DNA of 64,000 bases from Saururus chinensis (lineage: Eukaryota; Streptophyta; Magnoliopsida; Piperales; Saururaceae), in NCBI GenBank assembly GCA_035235625.1, contig CP141150.1:186001-250000 (forward strand). Reading direction: 5' to 3'. Each line of letters begins with the position of its first letter. The first letter of the stretch is position 1. Positions 1-10,729 of the stretch are shown piece by piece. A program made the translations under genes and the position numbers. The notes below the pieces were generated by a model. It had not been told where the DNA came from, did not search any database, and saw only the letters and a list, made by a program, of their open reading frames with translations.

Positions 1-105
1 CCATAGAATCGCCCACCATAATGGGTCTTATAGTGCCATAGAATTGGCCACCATAATGGGTCTTATAGTGCCAGAGAATTGCCCACCATAATGGGTCTTA
101 TAGTG
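1..105. repeat. 35-bp tandem repeat, three copies
   Basis: Three consecutive copies of a 35-base unit starting CCATAGAATC or CCAGAGAATT and ending GGTCTTATAGTG, at 1-35, 36-70 and 71-105. They differ by a few substitutions. The array begins at the window edge and may be longer. It is part of the long LTR. Confidence 0.85.
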
Positions 106-188
106 CCATTGCCACTCTTGGGCAGAAAATATACAGTGCCACTTGGGCGTAAACATACAAAGGCCACTCTTGGGCGGAAACATACAAC

Positions 189-402
189 GCTCTCAACAGA
201 GCATCAAACGTACGGGCTTATACAAAGACGTTGCACCAAATCGAAACGTCGCTCTCGGCGAGCATCGTACGTCCGGGCTTCATACGACACGCGTACAAAC
301 TCGTAAACGTGCATCGCTCTCAACAGAGCATCAAACGTACGGGCTTATACAAAGACGCGACCAAATCGTAAACAACGTCGCTCTCGGCCAGAGCATCAGA
401 CG
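189..402. repeat. Direct repeats of about 62-bp and 124-bp spacing inside the long LTR
   Basis: A 43-base stretch starting CGCTCTCAACAGAGCATCAA occurs at 189-231 and again at 313-355. Diverged copies starting CGCTCTCGGC lie at about 250 and 380. The reverse complement of the same motif is present near 34110-34150 in the other copy of this LTR. Confidence 0.7.
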
Positions 403-1177
403 TCCAGTGCTCTACATAGCACACAGACAACATCCCGCAGGATAAACACCATGGCAAGACATGATAAACGCTCGGCCAACTCAACAGCGGCCAGCTCAAA
501 CACGGAACTTAATCCGTCGAACCCTCAGGTCTCAAACTCACAACGCTATCATTAGCTGTGCTTATAATTCAAGTTTGAATTAAGTATATTATGCGGTACA
601 ATTATGCCACACAAACTCACAGTCCTCGACTGGTCAAACTGAAGTTGAGCCCGATCGAAACCCTAGTTCGTCAGGGCAGCAGACTTCACTGACCCGTCCA
701 CATCATGGACAAAACTCATCGTACACCAAACCCTTACAGTCTTACATACTTCGCCATCCATCTTATGGCCAAATCCTCTTACACTGACATCCTCAAATAA
801 CGCTCCTCAGAGCCAACCCAGTTGTCGCCCTCTTACTTATATCTCACTTATTATTATACTTACTTTTCACTTCATAATCTGTACGTTATGCTTGTACAAT
901 TATGAACACTCTTACTATCTGACAAACGCCCAACCTACAATCCAACCCAAACCGATCCATTCTAATCCTTGCCCGTCATACTCATATCCTCTGTCATACG
1001 CTTACACAACCACATCCAAATTCAGACAGAGCTTTTGTCACCTCTTACTGTCCATCGCCCATATCTCTGCCCACATACACTTACGCACATCCAAAGCATA
1101 GGCAAAATGCCATCATACATACGTATGTCCCGCACATACGTATAACATACACATACGGCCATACATACATAACTTAC

Positions 1178-1400
1178 AAACATGCATGCTAGCCATCACT
1201 AGCACATGCATCCACACGTCAAACATGCACGCTAGCCATCACTAGCACATGCATACATCCAACGTACACGCTAGTCATCTCTAGCACGTGCACACACACA
1301 TCATACATACTTCAAATATGCACGCTAGCCATCACTAGCACGTGCATAACCCATGCATAGCATACTGACATATTTGCTAGCCATCGCCAGCGCATACATA
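1178..1400. repeat. Array of five imperfect palindromes in the LTR
   Basis: Units centred near 1192, 1236, 1275, 1330 and 1381 each contain GCTAGCCATCACTAGC or a close variant, flanked by CATGCA-type arms, so each could fold into a stem of about 10-13 pairs. Spacing is about 40-55 bases. The solo LTR at 27613 does not show a comparable array at the matching place. Confidence 0.65.
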
Positions 1401-3552
1401 ATCCACATCCATAAAACATGCATACATCTCATGCATATCAATCATACCATACAATCATGCTTACACGCACATCATGCATTCGGATCGTTACTTAACATCC
1501 AAGCATGGAATCATACAATCCTAGCATGCTGCTACTCATTCAAAGCATGCTTCATGAATTTACGAGTTCAAAACTCCCCTACCTCGTAATCATGACGTTC
1601 GATGGCGAGCAGACGACGGTGGCGGCGTCGGCGGCGGAGTTGGCGGTCAAACCGTTGCCTGGCTGAGAGAGCTGCTGTCCCGAGGATTTTAGGATGCGCC
1701 GGAACTATCACGGCCAAACAGAGTGTCAGAAATCAATGCGGCAAAACCCGCGATCCACGGCGGCACCCTAGGGCGGCCGGGAGAAATATCAAGCCAACAT
1801 AAGTGGCGGTGCAACCCGAAGTCGATGGTGTACACTGAAGATCAGCCGGTGGCTAAGACATCCACAGCCGGCCATAAGACGTCGAAATCGGCGGTGGACA
1901 GCACCCAACGGCGACGATTTCGGTCAACAAAGGCCCACATAAGGGCGGAGAGCGTGGGGCAACGCTCGAGAACAAAGGAGAGGTGGAGGACAGCTCTAGT
2001 GGTCAACTCCACTCGGTGGCAAAGCCAACCGATGGTTAGGCGGCACGAATGCGGCGCCTAAACCCAGAAGTACACGCGTGGCCACATGCACACGCGGCCC
2101 AAAGGGCGGGGGAAATGGGGCGACTCAAGGCCCACAAAAGCCAACAGGGCTAAGGCCCTTAGCTGTGGCCAATCTAAGCGGCGACATCGCCGATCGCCAC
2201 CCACAACCAATACCCATGGTGCGGGCGGCTGTGCATCTCGCACGACAGAGAGCAAGGGAAGGGTCACGGTCGAGCAAAGGCTATGAGGCCGTCACTGGCC
2301 AAGGCCTGAGCAGGTGAACTCGTCTACCTTCTGTCAAGGTAAGACATACAAATTCTTGCCCGAGGCCGTCCGGTACCGACGGCGTAAAATGGGCAAGAAG
2401 GGTCAACGGCACACATGCCGGTAAGGCGGACTAGCTGCAGCTACAGGCCGCAAGGCTGAACAAGACCCAGAGGGTGGCCCACTGGTGTCACCGGGCTGGG
2501 GCGGAGCCGAACTACGGTCTGCTAAATCAAATCCGGCGTTCGACTGATAACGTCAGTCACCACGTCCAAAACGGACGCAGGCCAAAAATAGGGGACGACC
2601 GGAGAAAACCCGTAAGGGCGGAGCGGCCATGGGGGCGGCGGCTGAATCGGGCACGGAGGTATAATCCACTGCCTTCGCCGGAGCAAGGCGGGGCTGGGGG
2701 AAGGCCGAATCGGCCACAGATCACCGCTGGCGGCCACTGTTTGCCCAAACAGTCCGTCGGCGGAACAGTGAACAGAGGGGGAAAGAGGGTGGGGCGGCGG
2801 TGCCGAGGCCCACCGGGCCGGGAGGAGGGGCTCCTCGCCGTCACCAGCCCAGGGCGAAGCCGTGGCCGGCCGGTCGGGCCGAGCCAGCCCGTCGCGGCGG
2901 CGGAATGGCGTGAAACAGTCGGGCGGCGAAACAGGGCAGCAGAGAGAGGGAGCGGGACTGCGGAGCTGGGCCGTCCGGGGCCGGGGGGAGTGGCCTCCCG
3001 CCGTCGCCGGCCCATGGCGGAGCCATGGGCGGCCGGCCGGCCCTCGCCGGCCCACGGCGGTGGCAGAATCGCAAATCACGCGTGTGCGGGGGCTCACCGG
3101 AAAAGTGGGGGCGGAGCGGCCGTGGGGCCGGGACGGCGGCTCCCCTGCCGTCGCACGGCCAGGGCGGAGCCGGTGCGACGGTCCAATGGCCTGCCGGCGG
3201 CCGACGGCGGCCGGGCATAGTGAAAAGGCGGAATGGGGGGGGCGGCAGTATTGTTCACATCCGAATCCGGATCGGGCCGAGCCCGATCTTTTATCTATTC
3301 TCCTTTATTTTTTTCCCGCTTACGTCCCCAACGCGCGTTAACCTACTGGTTACGTGTCAAACCTCCAAAATTCGCGCCGTAAGCGCGCAGCAAGGCCCAT
3401 GGCCCGCGACTAAGCCCCACACCCGACTCTACAGGTATAAATATGGGGAAAAGACACAAATACCCATACGCTGAAACGTCACATTTTCCTGTCGAAAATG
3501 ACCAGAAAAATGGCAGAAAAATCCCAGAAAATCGTAGAAAAATCAGGGACCT

Positions 3553-5220
3553 TACATTCTTCCCTCCTTGGAAAAATTTCGTCCCCGAAATTTCACGATC
3601 AACTTACAACGTACAGCTGAAACAACAAATACCTCGGGGTATCTCTCTCATGTCCGCCTGAACATCCCAAGTCACCATCTCGGGAGTCTGATACTTGCCA
3701 CAACATCTTTGCCACAGGATTGACCTTTGTCATCCTCAACTTACCTTATCCATCAAAGGATATGACTGAAGTGATCGCAACTCAAACTGGAGATCACTTC
3801 GCCTTCAATTAGCATAACTGCCACTTATCAGCTTTAAGCTGTCTGAAGCCGTTGCTTGACTAACTACAACATGTCTGCACAGAGCCAGACAATTCACATT
3901 TGAGCATCTGCAGCTCACTTACCTCGGCCCAACATACCGGCAAATCAAAAATGTCTTTTCATACAAGACCTCCCAAGGGTCGTCCAACCTGAGCAAGAGA
4001 CTTATCCTCAAAAGTCGCTCAGTTCAACACACAACGTCGATGCATAAACGTAGGAATACAACCTACTTCATCACCAACACAAATCCAACGTACCCCCAAG
4101 ACCATACTCTTGGTCAAACAATCATCTTAACCACAAGTTCTGACAACTCATCCTTGAGTTCATTCCACTCTAGCAGGTCATCCCGCACGATGCCCTAGAG
4201 GTATAGTGCACGAAGCACTAACTCAACAAACTCCACCATTCTCTTCGGCGGAAAACAAGGTAAGTCATCAGGGAACATGTCCGAAAATCACAGACAATGT
4301 CTAGCCCTTTCAGACAAAATCCCTGAGACTTCTTCTCAAACAACTCACCAAAAGGCTCTGCAGACTTTTAGTCACGCATCGCCTGGCCTTAACGGTTCAC
4401 CCAAAGCATAGGGCTGACCGTTACAAACACCCTGGATACAACATTCGAACCTTCAGGGCACACAAACATCACTTGTTTCTTATGACGGTTATCACTACTC
4501 TCTGAGCGGTCAACCAATCATCAAAACCACACCAAACTCACACCCTCCTTCCTCAAAATCGTAACCACCACACTCACCAGTGTTGAAGTAGTTACCTCAA
4601 AGGCCATCCACAATCTTGGAGGCTCAAAATCTCATCCTTTAACCAGCTCTTAACCACAAATCTCCGGAAGGAGGTGGAGAGAGTCTCAAATTTCCACCGC
4701 ATACAAACTCCCTTGCCTCTAGCAAAAGGGATTTCAAAACCTTCTGACAACGACGGTCACAGAAACCCACTCCATCTAGGTCACAAGCTGACCAATTAGG
4801 AGGAAAATACGTCCAACAGATTTTCACTAGTCAGAACGTAGGTGGCCATAACCACTCTCCAGTCATTCGGAGCTTACAAAACCTCAACGAGGTGCTTCAT
4901 ACTCTCAAATCAAACACTAGCAGCTTCTGGCTCACTTCACAGCCATTAAGGTGCTAGCCAACCGTTCAGAAACTCAACACATACAAAAGCAGCCAATGGC
5001 TCTCCTTAGCCAACAAACGTGCAATCCAACCGACCAAATCTCTCGGCGGTGGAGGCACTTCGGCTCAACACTGCCCAACGGCAGAAACAAACAGAATCAA
5101 GGGAAAACATTCACCTTGACCCGTTCCCAAAACCAAATCTCAACTTACCCTTACATGCCACTACTCTGGACTTGCGACTGTTATGGACTTGAGTCAGATT
5201 GCCTGGGCTCCGATACCAAC
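3553..5220 (-). other. Non-coding interior of the long-LTR element
   Basis: About 1.7 kb between the two LTRs. The minus strand begins with a primer site whose reverse complement on the plus strand is GGGCTCCGATACCAA, ending at 5219, and ends with a purine-rich AAGGAGGGAAGAA. All frames are short and interrupted. I could not match any of them to gag, protease, reverse transcriptase or integrase. It may be a decayed pol region or a LARD interior. Confidence 0.6.
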
Positions 5221-5530
5221 TGTAACGCCCGAGATTTTTCATCCCTTTTTCTTAAAACTCATAGAAATATTTTTTTTCTTTTTCTTTTTCTAAACGTACG
5301 CTCAACGCGCGTTAACCTACTGGTTACGCGTCAAACCTCCAAAATTCGCGCCGTAAGCGCGCAGCGAGGCCCATGGCCCGCGACTAAGCCCCACACCCGA
5401 CTCTACGGGTATAAATATGGGGAAAAGACACAAATACCCATACGCTGAAACGTCACATTTTCCTGCCGAAAATGACCAGAAAAATGGCAGAAAAATCCCA
5501 GAAAATCGTAGAAAAATCAGGGACCTTACA
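5221..5530 (-). repeat. 5' LTR with large internal deletion
   Basis: 310 bases, TGTAAGG... to ...CGTTACA on the minus strand. Its first part matches the 3' LTR. Its last 20 bases resemble the last bases of the solo LTR at 27613-35397 (GGAAAAACCTCAAGCATGACA-like), so both true termini are kept while about 4.6 kb of LTR middle is missing. The primer site directly follows it. Confidence 0.75.
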
Positions 5531-6340
5531 CTATATGTTCCTACCGATATTAATTCTCCTCATATCATATGAATCACATGGAGTCTCTTTATGGGTCAAG
5601 CCCTATTGATGAGATGATACTTGTTGAGCAGGAGTCGCATAGGTTGACTTTTATTTAGCGAGGAGAGGTAACTGTTCATAAAATTTATTTAACTTTTTAG
5701 ACTATATATTGCACTCAGTTATAATATTTAAATTTATTATAGGACCCCAGGTGCCTTGAGTGCATTTTCGATATTTTCTGTCACTGGCCCATAGATAAGC
5801 ATATTTTACTGTATATCGAGTAAGCAAGATTTGGACATTTCATTAATATATAGTATGTTTGTCTCAATTGGCCATTATGACTGTTCTTGTCTAGAGATGG
5901 AGGAGGGAGACACAAACCTTATGGGGAGATGTTCATCACTCTCATGGATGTGATAGTTCTTTTAGGACTTCGCATCAATGGAAAGGTTGCGACTGACACG
6001 ACAGGAGGAGGTCATTTGGATTTATTAGTGAGACTCCTTAGCATAGCTCCTCCTACTACAATGGTGTGTGGTAGTTGAGTGAGCCTTAGATGGCTCTTAA
6101 GTGAGTTTCATTAGCTCCCAATGGATGCTACAGAGATATGGATCAAGCAACATGCACAAGCATATTTATTACATTTACTTAGGGCTACGATATTTACAGA
6201 TAACATGAGTAGCCATGTACATGTTGCGTATCTTTCCTTCCTTGCGGACTTCGACATGGCGGGTACTTATGCATGGGGCAGTGCCACTCTTGCATTTTTA
6301 TACAGAGTTAGGAAAAACATGTCAGGCCATGACCTCGGGG
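5531..6340 (+). pseudogene. Plant mobile domain fragment, MULE copy D
   Basis: Two exon-like pieces match the first two exons of the PMD gene in MULE copy A. The first is about 5569-5667, with ATG and donor GTAACT. The second starts at 5743 after TTATTATAG and carries the PMD core, including LMDVIVLLGLRING, HAQAYLLHLLRATIF and WGSATLAFLYR. The homology stops at about 6340, in the same phrase (CCATGACCTCGGGG) where copies A and B continue. There are in-frame stops after VCGS and after SEFH and one in the first exon. In related elements the PMD is a globular region of unclear biochemical role. Here it is a dead remnant, bounded by the long-LTR element on the left and the Athila block on the right. 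Confidence 0.8.
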
Positions 6341-7750
6341 ACATGCATTTTCTCGATTTTTTTTCTCATTATAGTTTTTCTTCTTTAATGGGATATAATA
6401 CTTTAGGTTTAGGGAAATGCTCATCACTTATATTTATTTCTTTTCTCTAATCTTATGTACTTCACTTTTCAGATTAATGGATTAGTTATACTTTCAGGTG
6501 ATATCTTTCTCTCTCTTACTCATTCTTGTCATTGTAGTATATATTTTCTTTAACATTGAGGACAATGTTCAGTTTAGGTTTGGGGGTGTAGAAAGATAAT
6601 TTTATTTCTTATTTTTCTTTTAGGATGTTTTAGAGTATTTTTTTCATTTTTTTGTTTACTTTTAAGTGGGTTTTATCACTTATTTTCTTTTAAAAGTATA
6701 TGTCTGTTTTTAAAAAGATCAATTTCATGAAGAAAGTTCAAGTAATTAATTAAGTGAAGAAAATGATTAAGTAAGTAATTTCTATTTTATTTTCTTTATC
6801 TTGGATAATTGTGCTTATATTTTTAAATCACATTTCACACACTTGAAACTTGTAGGACTATAATTTTATGATTTATTACTTATAATCTTAGCGGGATATC
6901 TTTAACTGAGCATATATTTTTGAAAACTTGGCAATTGAGTAATTTTTAATATTTTATGATAGATCTTTATGCTTAGCTTTTATTTGAAAAAAAATGGGAT
7001 AAGTGTGTCTAGAAAAAAGAATGAAAAAAAAGTTGAAAAAAATAGATTGAATGAAAAAAAAATTGATGATGAAAAAAAAGTCAAGATTTGTTTCTCTTTT
7101 TACTAAGTAAACGGACCTTGTGCCTAGGCAAGTATAAGGGATCGTGTCAAAAGGTGAAAAGTTGAGATAAATTCTTTTATGATTTGCTTGGTTCTGTAGC
7201 CTTTATAGTTCGAGTTATTAAGCCTGAGGGGTGTTTCAACACCTAGTGCCTTGAGCCAACTGGATTAGGGACACTGGTCTAACACTTGTTACATGGACTA
7301 TTTAATAAGCTTAATAGAACTAAGTATTGTACAAGTCATATTTTGATATATATTATACTCTTATTCTCTGAATTTTATTGAAATTTGAAGGCTATTATAT
7401 TAAGGTTTATTATGAGATATTAAGGATAAAAGATTGTCATTGTTATATTTTTGAGTTACTGAACTTTAATGAGCTTAGTTAATGGGTCATTTAAGATATG
7501 CTTGTTAATAAAGAATAAAATGGTATGACTATAAAGTTTCTACACTTTATGTTTTTGAAATGTATATATGTAGTTGCAGAAATTATTTCTAAGATGGGGT
7601 TATAGAATGGATTATTCTTTACTTGAAAGTGATCAGATCGAAATTGTTTACTTGTTTTAAGTATTTGTAGTTGGTTCTTTTTAAAAATAGTTATGTGTTT
7701 TTAATAGAAGATTATTTTTCAAAGTTTTGTTTTCTTATTTTTTTTTTTAG
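6341..7750 (+). other. AT-rich 3' interior of Athila-type element
   Basis: No gene is seen. The polypurine-like GGTTTGGGGGTG near 6578 and the preceding TTGAGGACAATG phrase are typical of the region before the 3' LTR in Athila-group elements. The rest is AT rich with runs of A near 6985-7080. The start of the following LTR could not be fixed. Confidence 0.5.
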
Positions 7751-8876
7751 GTTTTGATGTTTGTGGGTATCATTGTTGCAAACCCTCATGAAACACAACT
7801 CATCCAACTAGGGATACCTAGGGGTTTAAAGGTTTGTCCAGAATAACTGTCCAGATTGTAGAAACAGTGTAGCCGTTCGAACGGGGCGTTTGAAGTATCA
7901 AACAGGATAACATGAATTCGGACAAAAACATAGTATAGGTGTTTGAACGGGCATGCAGGGCGTTCGAACTGGATAACACGCAGTTTTCTAGTTTTAGCCA
8001 ATTTTTAGTCCTTTTCATATTGGACATCTTTCTCTGGCTCTTATGCCTATATAAAGACATATTTGGCTTAAAATTAGGGGATTTCAGTAGATTTTCTGAA
8101 GAGAAAAAGGAAGAAGAAGAAGATAGAAGAGAACTCAAAGCTTTTAATGGAGATTGAAGTGCTTTCTTCTACAATGGAAGGCTAAACTTTTCTTTTACTT
8201 AGGAGTTGATGAAGCTATAAATAAGTTTCAGTTTCTTTTTTTTTAATTTAGATCTCAGTTGTGAATGATGACAATTGTATGATAAGGATTTCCTTTTTAA
8301 TGGAAGAGCTTTTAATGTTTATTCAAGTCTATGTTGATTTATTGTCTTGTAGATGATAGATTGATATGGTTTTGATATTTACATCAATTCTAATTTTTGT
8401 GATTTAGATGAGATGGTCATACAATAGTTTAATGTTCAGATAATTAATGACTTTGATGAGTTATACTAAGATTAGACGGTCATGCCTATAGCTAGTTTAG
8501 TGTAGATGATTCGTACTATTGTCGAAGATAGTTCATGCCATGAAATTTATTTAATGATTCTTTCTGAAGTAATTCTAGCTTGTAGTTGAGAATACTTATT
8601 CATATTTACACTAGATTTAGATTAAAAATTAAGAAATTGTTATCATTCTATAGTTGATTCGATTTCCTAAGTAATTTCTATCATATTAATCTCTTTAGAC
8701 TAATTGATTTCTTTCCTTTACTTAATTAAAGTTTAAGTTTGTTTTAGTTTTTAATCAGCAAATTCCACTTTAGATTTAGTGATAATTCATCCGTCCCTGA
8801 GGTTCGACAACCCTTAAATACTTATCTTAGTACAATTACCTTGTACACTTGCAAAGGGTTTAATTATAAATGATCA
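7750..8876 (+). repeat. LTR of the Athila-type element (start uncertain)
   Basis: Clear homology to the solo LTR at 31655-33007 runs from about 7830 to the shared end (...TAATTATAAATGATCA at 8876). The shared parts include CAGTAGATTTTCT, the AAGGAAGAAGAAGAAGAT run, and CCTGAGGTTCGACAACCC near the end. The region near 7865-7985 contains several GTTCGAAC-like palindromes. The next bases form the primer site. Confidence 0.7.
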
Positions 8877-9333
8877 AGTTTTTGGCGCCATTGCCAGGGA
8901 CGATGTTGATTTGTTAGTAAATTAGTATTAGGATAATTCTAGCTACTTTAGTTTTTGTTACTTTAGTTTTTAGGTTACTCTTAGTTATTTACCTTCTTTT
9001 AATTTGATCTTGTAGGTTGAGTTGAAGACCGTGCTCTCTACACTTGTGGCCACAAGTAGATTGACAAGCATAGTGTTTCTCTTCAGTTTGCAAGATCCTT
9101 TTCCCTTTTTATTCTTTTTCCTTAGTTTTTGCTTATTCTTCCTCTTTTTACACTTAAAATTGTGTGGTGTGTTTGTGGTGTATGCATGGTCATCGCTCCT
9201 TACTCCCCCAATTAGTACCATTTGACCCTGAGCCTGAGCGGACATCTAGGAGAGTTGAGTTGCCCTCAACCTACATCCCTATACCCCAAACTCTCCCACC
9301 AATTCCTCCACCCACACTACTTCTACCCCCAAC
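8877..9333 (+). other. Primer binding site and leader of Athila-type element
   Basis: TGGCGCCATTGCCAGGGA at about 8882 is a recognised Athila-group primer-site form. The remaining 430 bases are an untranslated leader, rich in T, with no supported gene. Confidence 0.65.
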
Positions 9334-10611
9334 ATGGTTGAACATCAGTTAGTAGATATACCACTTAAAGCTCTAAGGGAGTATTACACTCCCAATGAGT
9401 ACACCTCTCCTTCTTGCATTAGGTTACCAACAGTCGCTGCTCAAAATTATGAAATTAAGCCCAATGTCATTCAAATGTTTTCATCTTTTTATGGGCTTAA
9501 TAATGAAAACCCGTATAGGCACCTAGATGACTTCTTGGAAATATGCACAACTTTTAAGCTCTCAACTTTAACTGATGAAGCTATTAAACTTCGCCTTTTT
9601 CTTTTCACATTGAAAGATAAGGCTAAGGAATAGCTTCACTCATTAGAGCCAAACATTATCACAACATGGTCTCAAATGCAACAAGAGTTCCTTAAAAAGT
9701 ACTTCCCCATAGGTAACACCAACCAAATGAGAAAAGCCATAACCACTTTTGTCCAACTTCCCATTAAATAGTTCCATGAGAGTTGGGATAGACTTAAGGA
9801 CCTTCTTAGGAGGTGCCCTCATCTTGCTGTCCCTAAGTGGCAATTAGTGTAACGTTTTTATGAGGGTTTTACTGAATAAAACCGTCATCTTGTTGATGCA
9901 AGTTGTGGGGGTACCTTTTTGTTAGAAAATGAAAATGAGGTATGGAAACTTTTTTAGGACTTGAGTGAAAATTCTCTTCGATATGCTGCATTGAATAGAA
10001 ATGAGAGTGGATTATCTACCTTGAACAATGCCCCCTCTAGGGGTGGCTTATATGAAGTCAAAAACCCATTAGACATCTCCTCTAAAGTTGATACTTTGAG
10101 TAGGAAGCTGGACCTCCTTATGACTTCAACCCATCAGCCCACTCCCTTCACTCAAGATGCATGCATAATATGCCTTAGCCCAGCCCATACTATCATGGAG
10201 TGTCTATCTGCATCTCAATTTTCTGAGCTTGTCCAAAACCATGTGAATGCTACCCAATCCTTCTCTAGGGCTGAGACCAATCCATTTTCAAACACATATA
10301 ACCCTAAGTGGAGGAATCATCCTAACTTTTCCTGACGGGCACAAAACCAAGGAGTAATGGGTAACCAACCCCCTAGGCAACCATTCCAAGTTCCATCAGC
10401 CCCTATCTACCAACCTCAAGTGCAACTCCCATATGTCCAACCTAGTAGGAGTTCAAGTTTTGAAGAGAAGGTCTTAACTGCATTACAAGAGCTACAATCT
10501 CAATCCCAACTCCTCCACTCTCACACACAATCTATAGCAAAGTTAGAAGCCCAAATTGGACAACTAGCCAATGCTATCAATAAGAGAGAGATGGGGACGT
10601 TGCCAAGTTAA
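9334..10611 (+). pseudogene. gag: Gag polyprotein remnant, Athila type
   Basis: Gag would form the retrotransposon particle in the cytoplasm. One continuous reading frame from ATG 9334 gives a typical Athila-group gag: SCIRLPTVAAQNYEIKP, then ENPYRHLDDFLEICTTF, EAIKLRLFLFTLKDKAKE, then TWSQMQQEFLKKYFP, FHESWDRLKDLLRRCPH and a C-terminal Q/P-rich part with QSIAKLEAQIGQLANAI. At least six in-frame stops interrupt it (near 9631, 9769, 9850, 9877, 9957 and 10333). Several replace residues conserved in the family (Trp, Gln) in the way C-to-T change would produce. Downstream protease and pol are missing; homology ends near 10730. The element is inactive. Confidence 0.85.
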
Positions 10612-10729
10612 CCCCTACCAAACCCTAAAGGTCAATTTCAGGTAGAGGGAGCTCCTCCTTCTAATGAACAAGTTAATTCCATAATTGGGTTAAAACAAAT
10701 TAAGCTAATTTCATCCTTTGGTATGTGCA

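Larger units (their letters stand above)
1..3552 (-). repeat. 3' LTR (partial), about 4.9 kb family
   Basis: On the minus strand the LTR starts TGTAAGGTCCC at 3552 and leaves the window at base 1. It is the same family as the plus-strand solo LTR at 27613-35397. Anchors are the shared start, the stretch 1500-1580 against 30180-30270 (AGCATGCT, GATTACGAGGTAGGGG and a shared run before GAACTCGTAA), and 100-230 against 34105-34330 (GGGCGGAAAC, CGCTCTCAACA, GCATCAAACGT). The part from about 1600 to 3260 is extremely GC rich and gives long open frames in several phases, none of which resembles a protein. No gene is supported here. Confidence 0.75.
1..5530 (-). mobile_element. Long-LTR gypsy-type element, non-coding interior (LARD-like), cut by window edge
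   Basis: Read on the minus strand this is a short 5' LTR (5530 to 5221), a tRNA-Met-type primer site just inside it (about 5219-5205), an interior of about 1.67 kb, a purine-rich tract at about 3553-3567, then a long 3' LTR running off the left edge. The two LTRs share about 220 bases at 88-95% identity by eye (3330-3552 and 5303-5530). The interior end reads TTTCGGGGACGAAAT on the minus strand just before the purine tract, a signature I associate with Tekay/Del chromoviruses. No gag or pol domain is recognisable in the interior, so the element was non-autonomous or has lost its genes. It lies against the PMD fragment at 5531. Confidence 0.75.

Noticed and set aside
2474-3341. Long open frames on both strands in GC-rich DNA (up to 248 codons)
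   Set aside because: All frames on both strands are open at once because of GC content and the absence of TA. The residues are Arg/Gly/Pro/Ala low complexity and the region is the interior of a long LTR.
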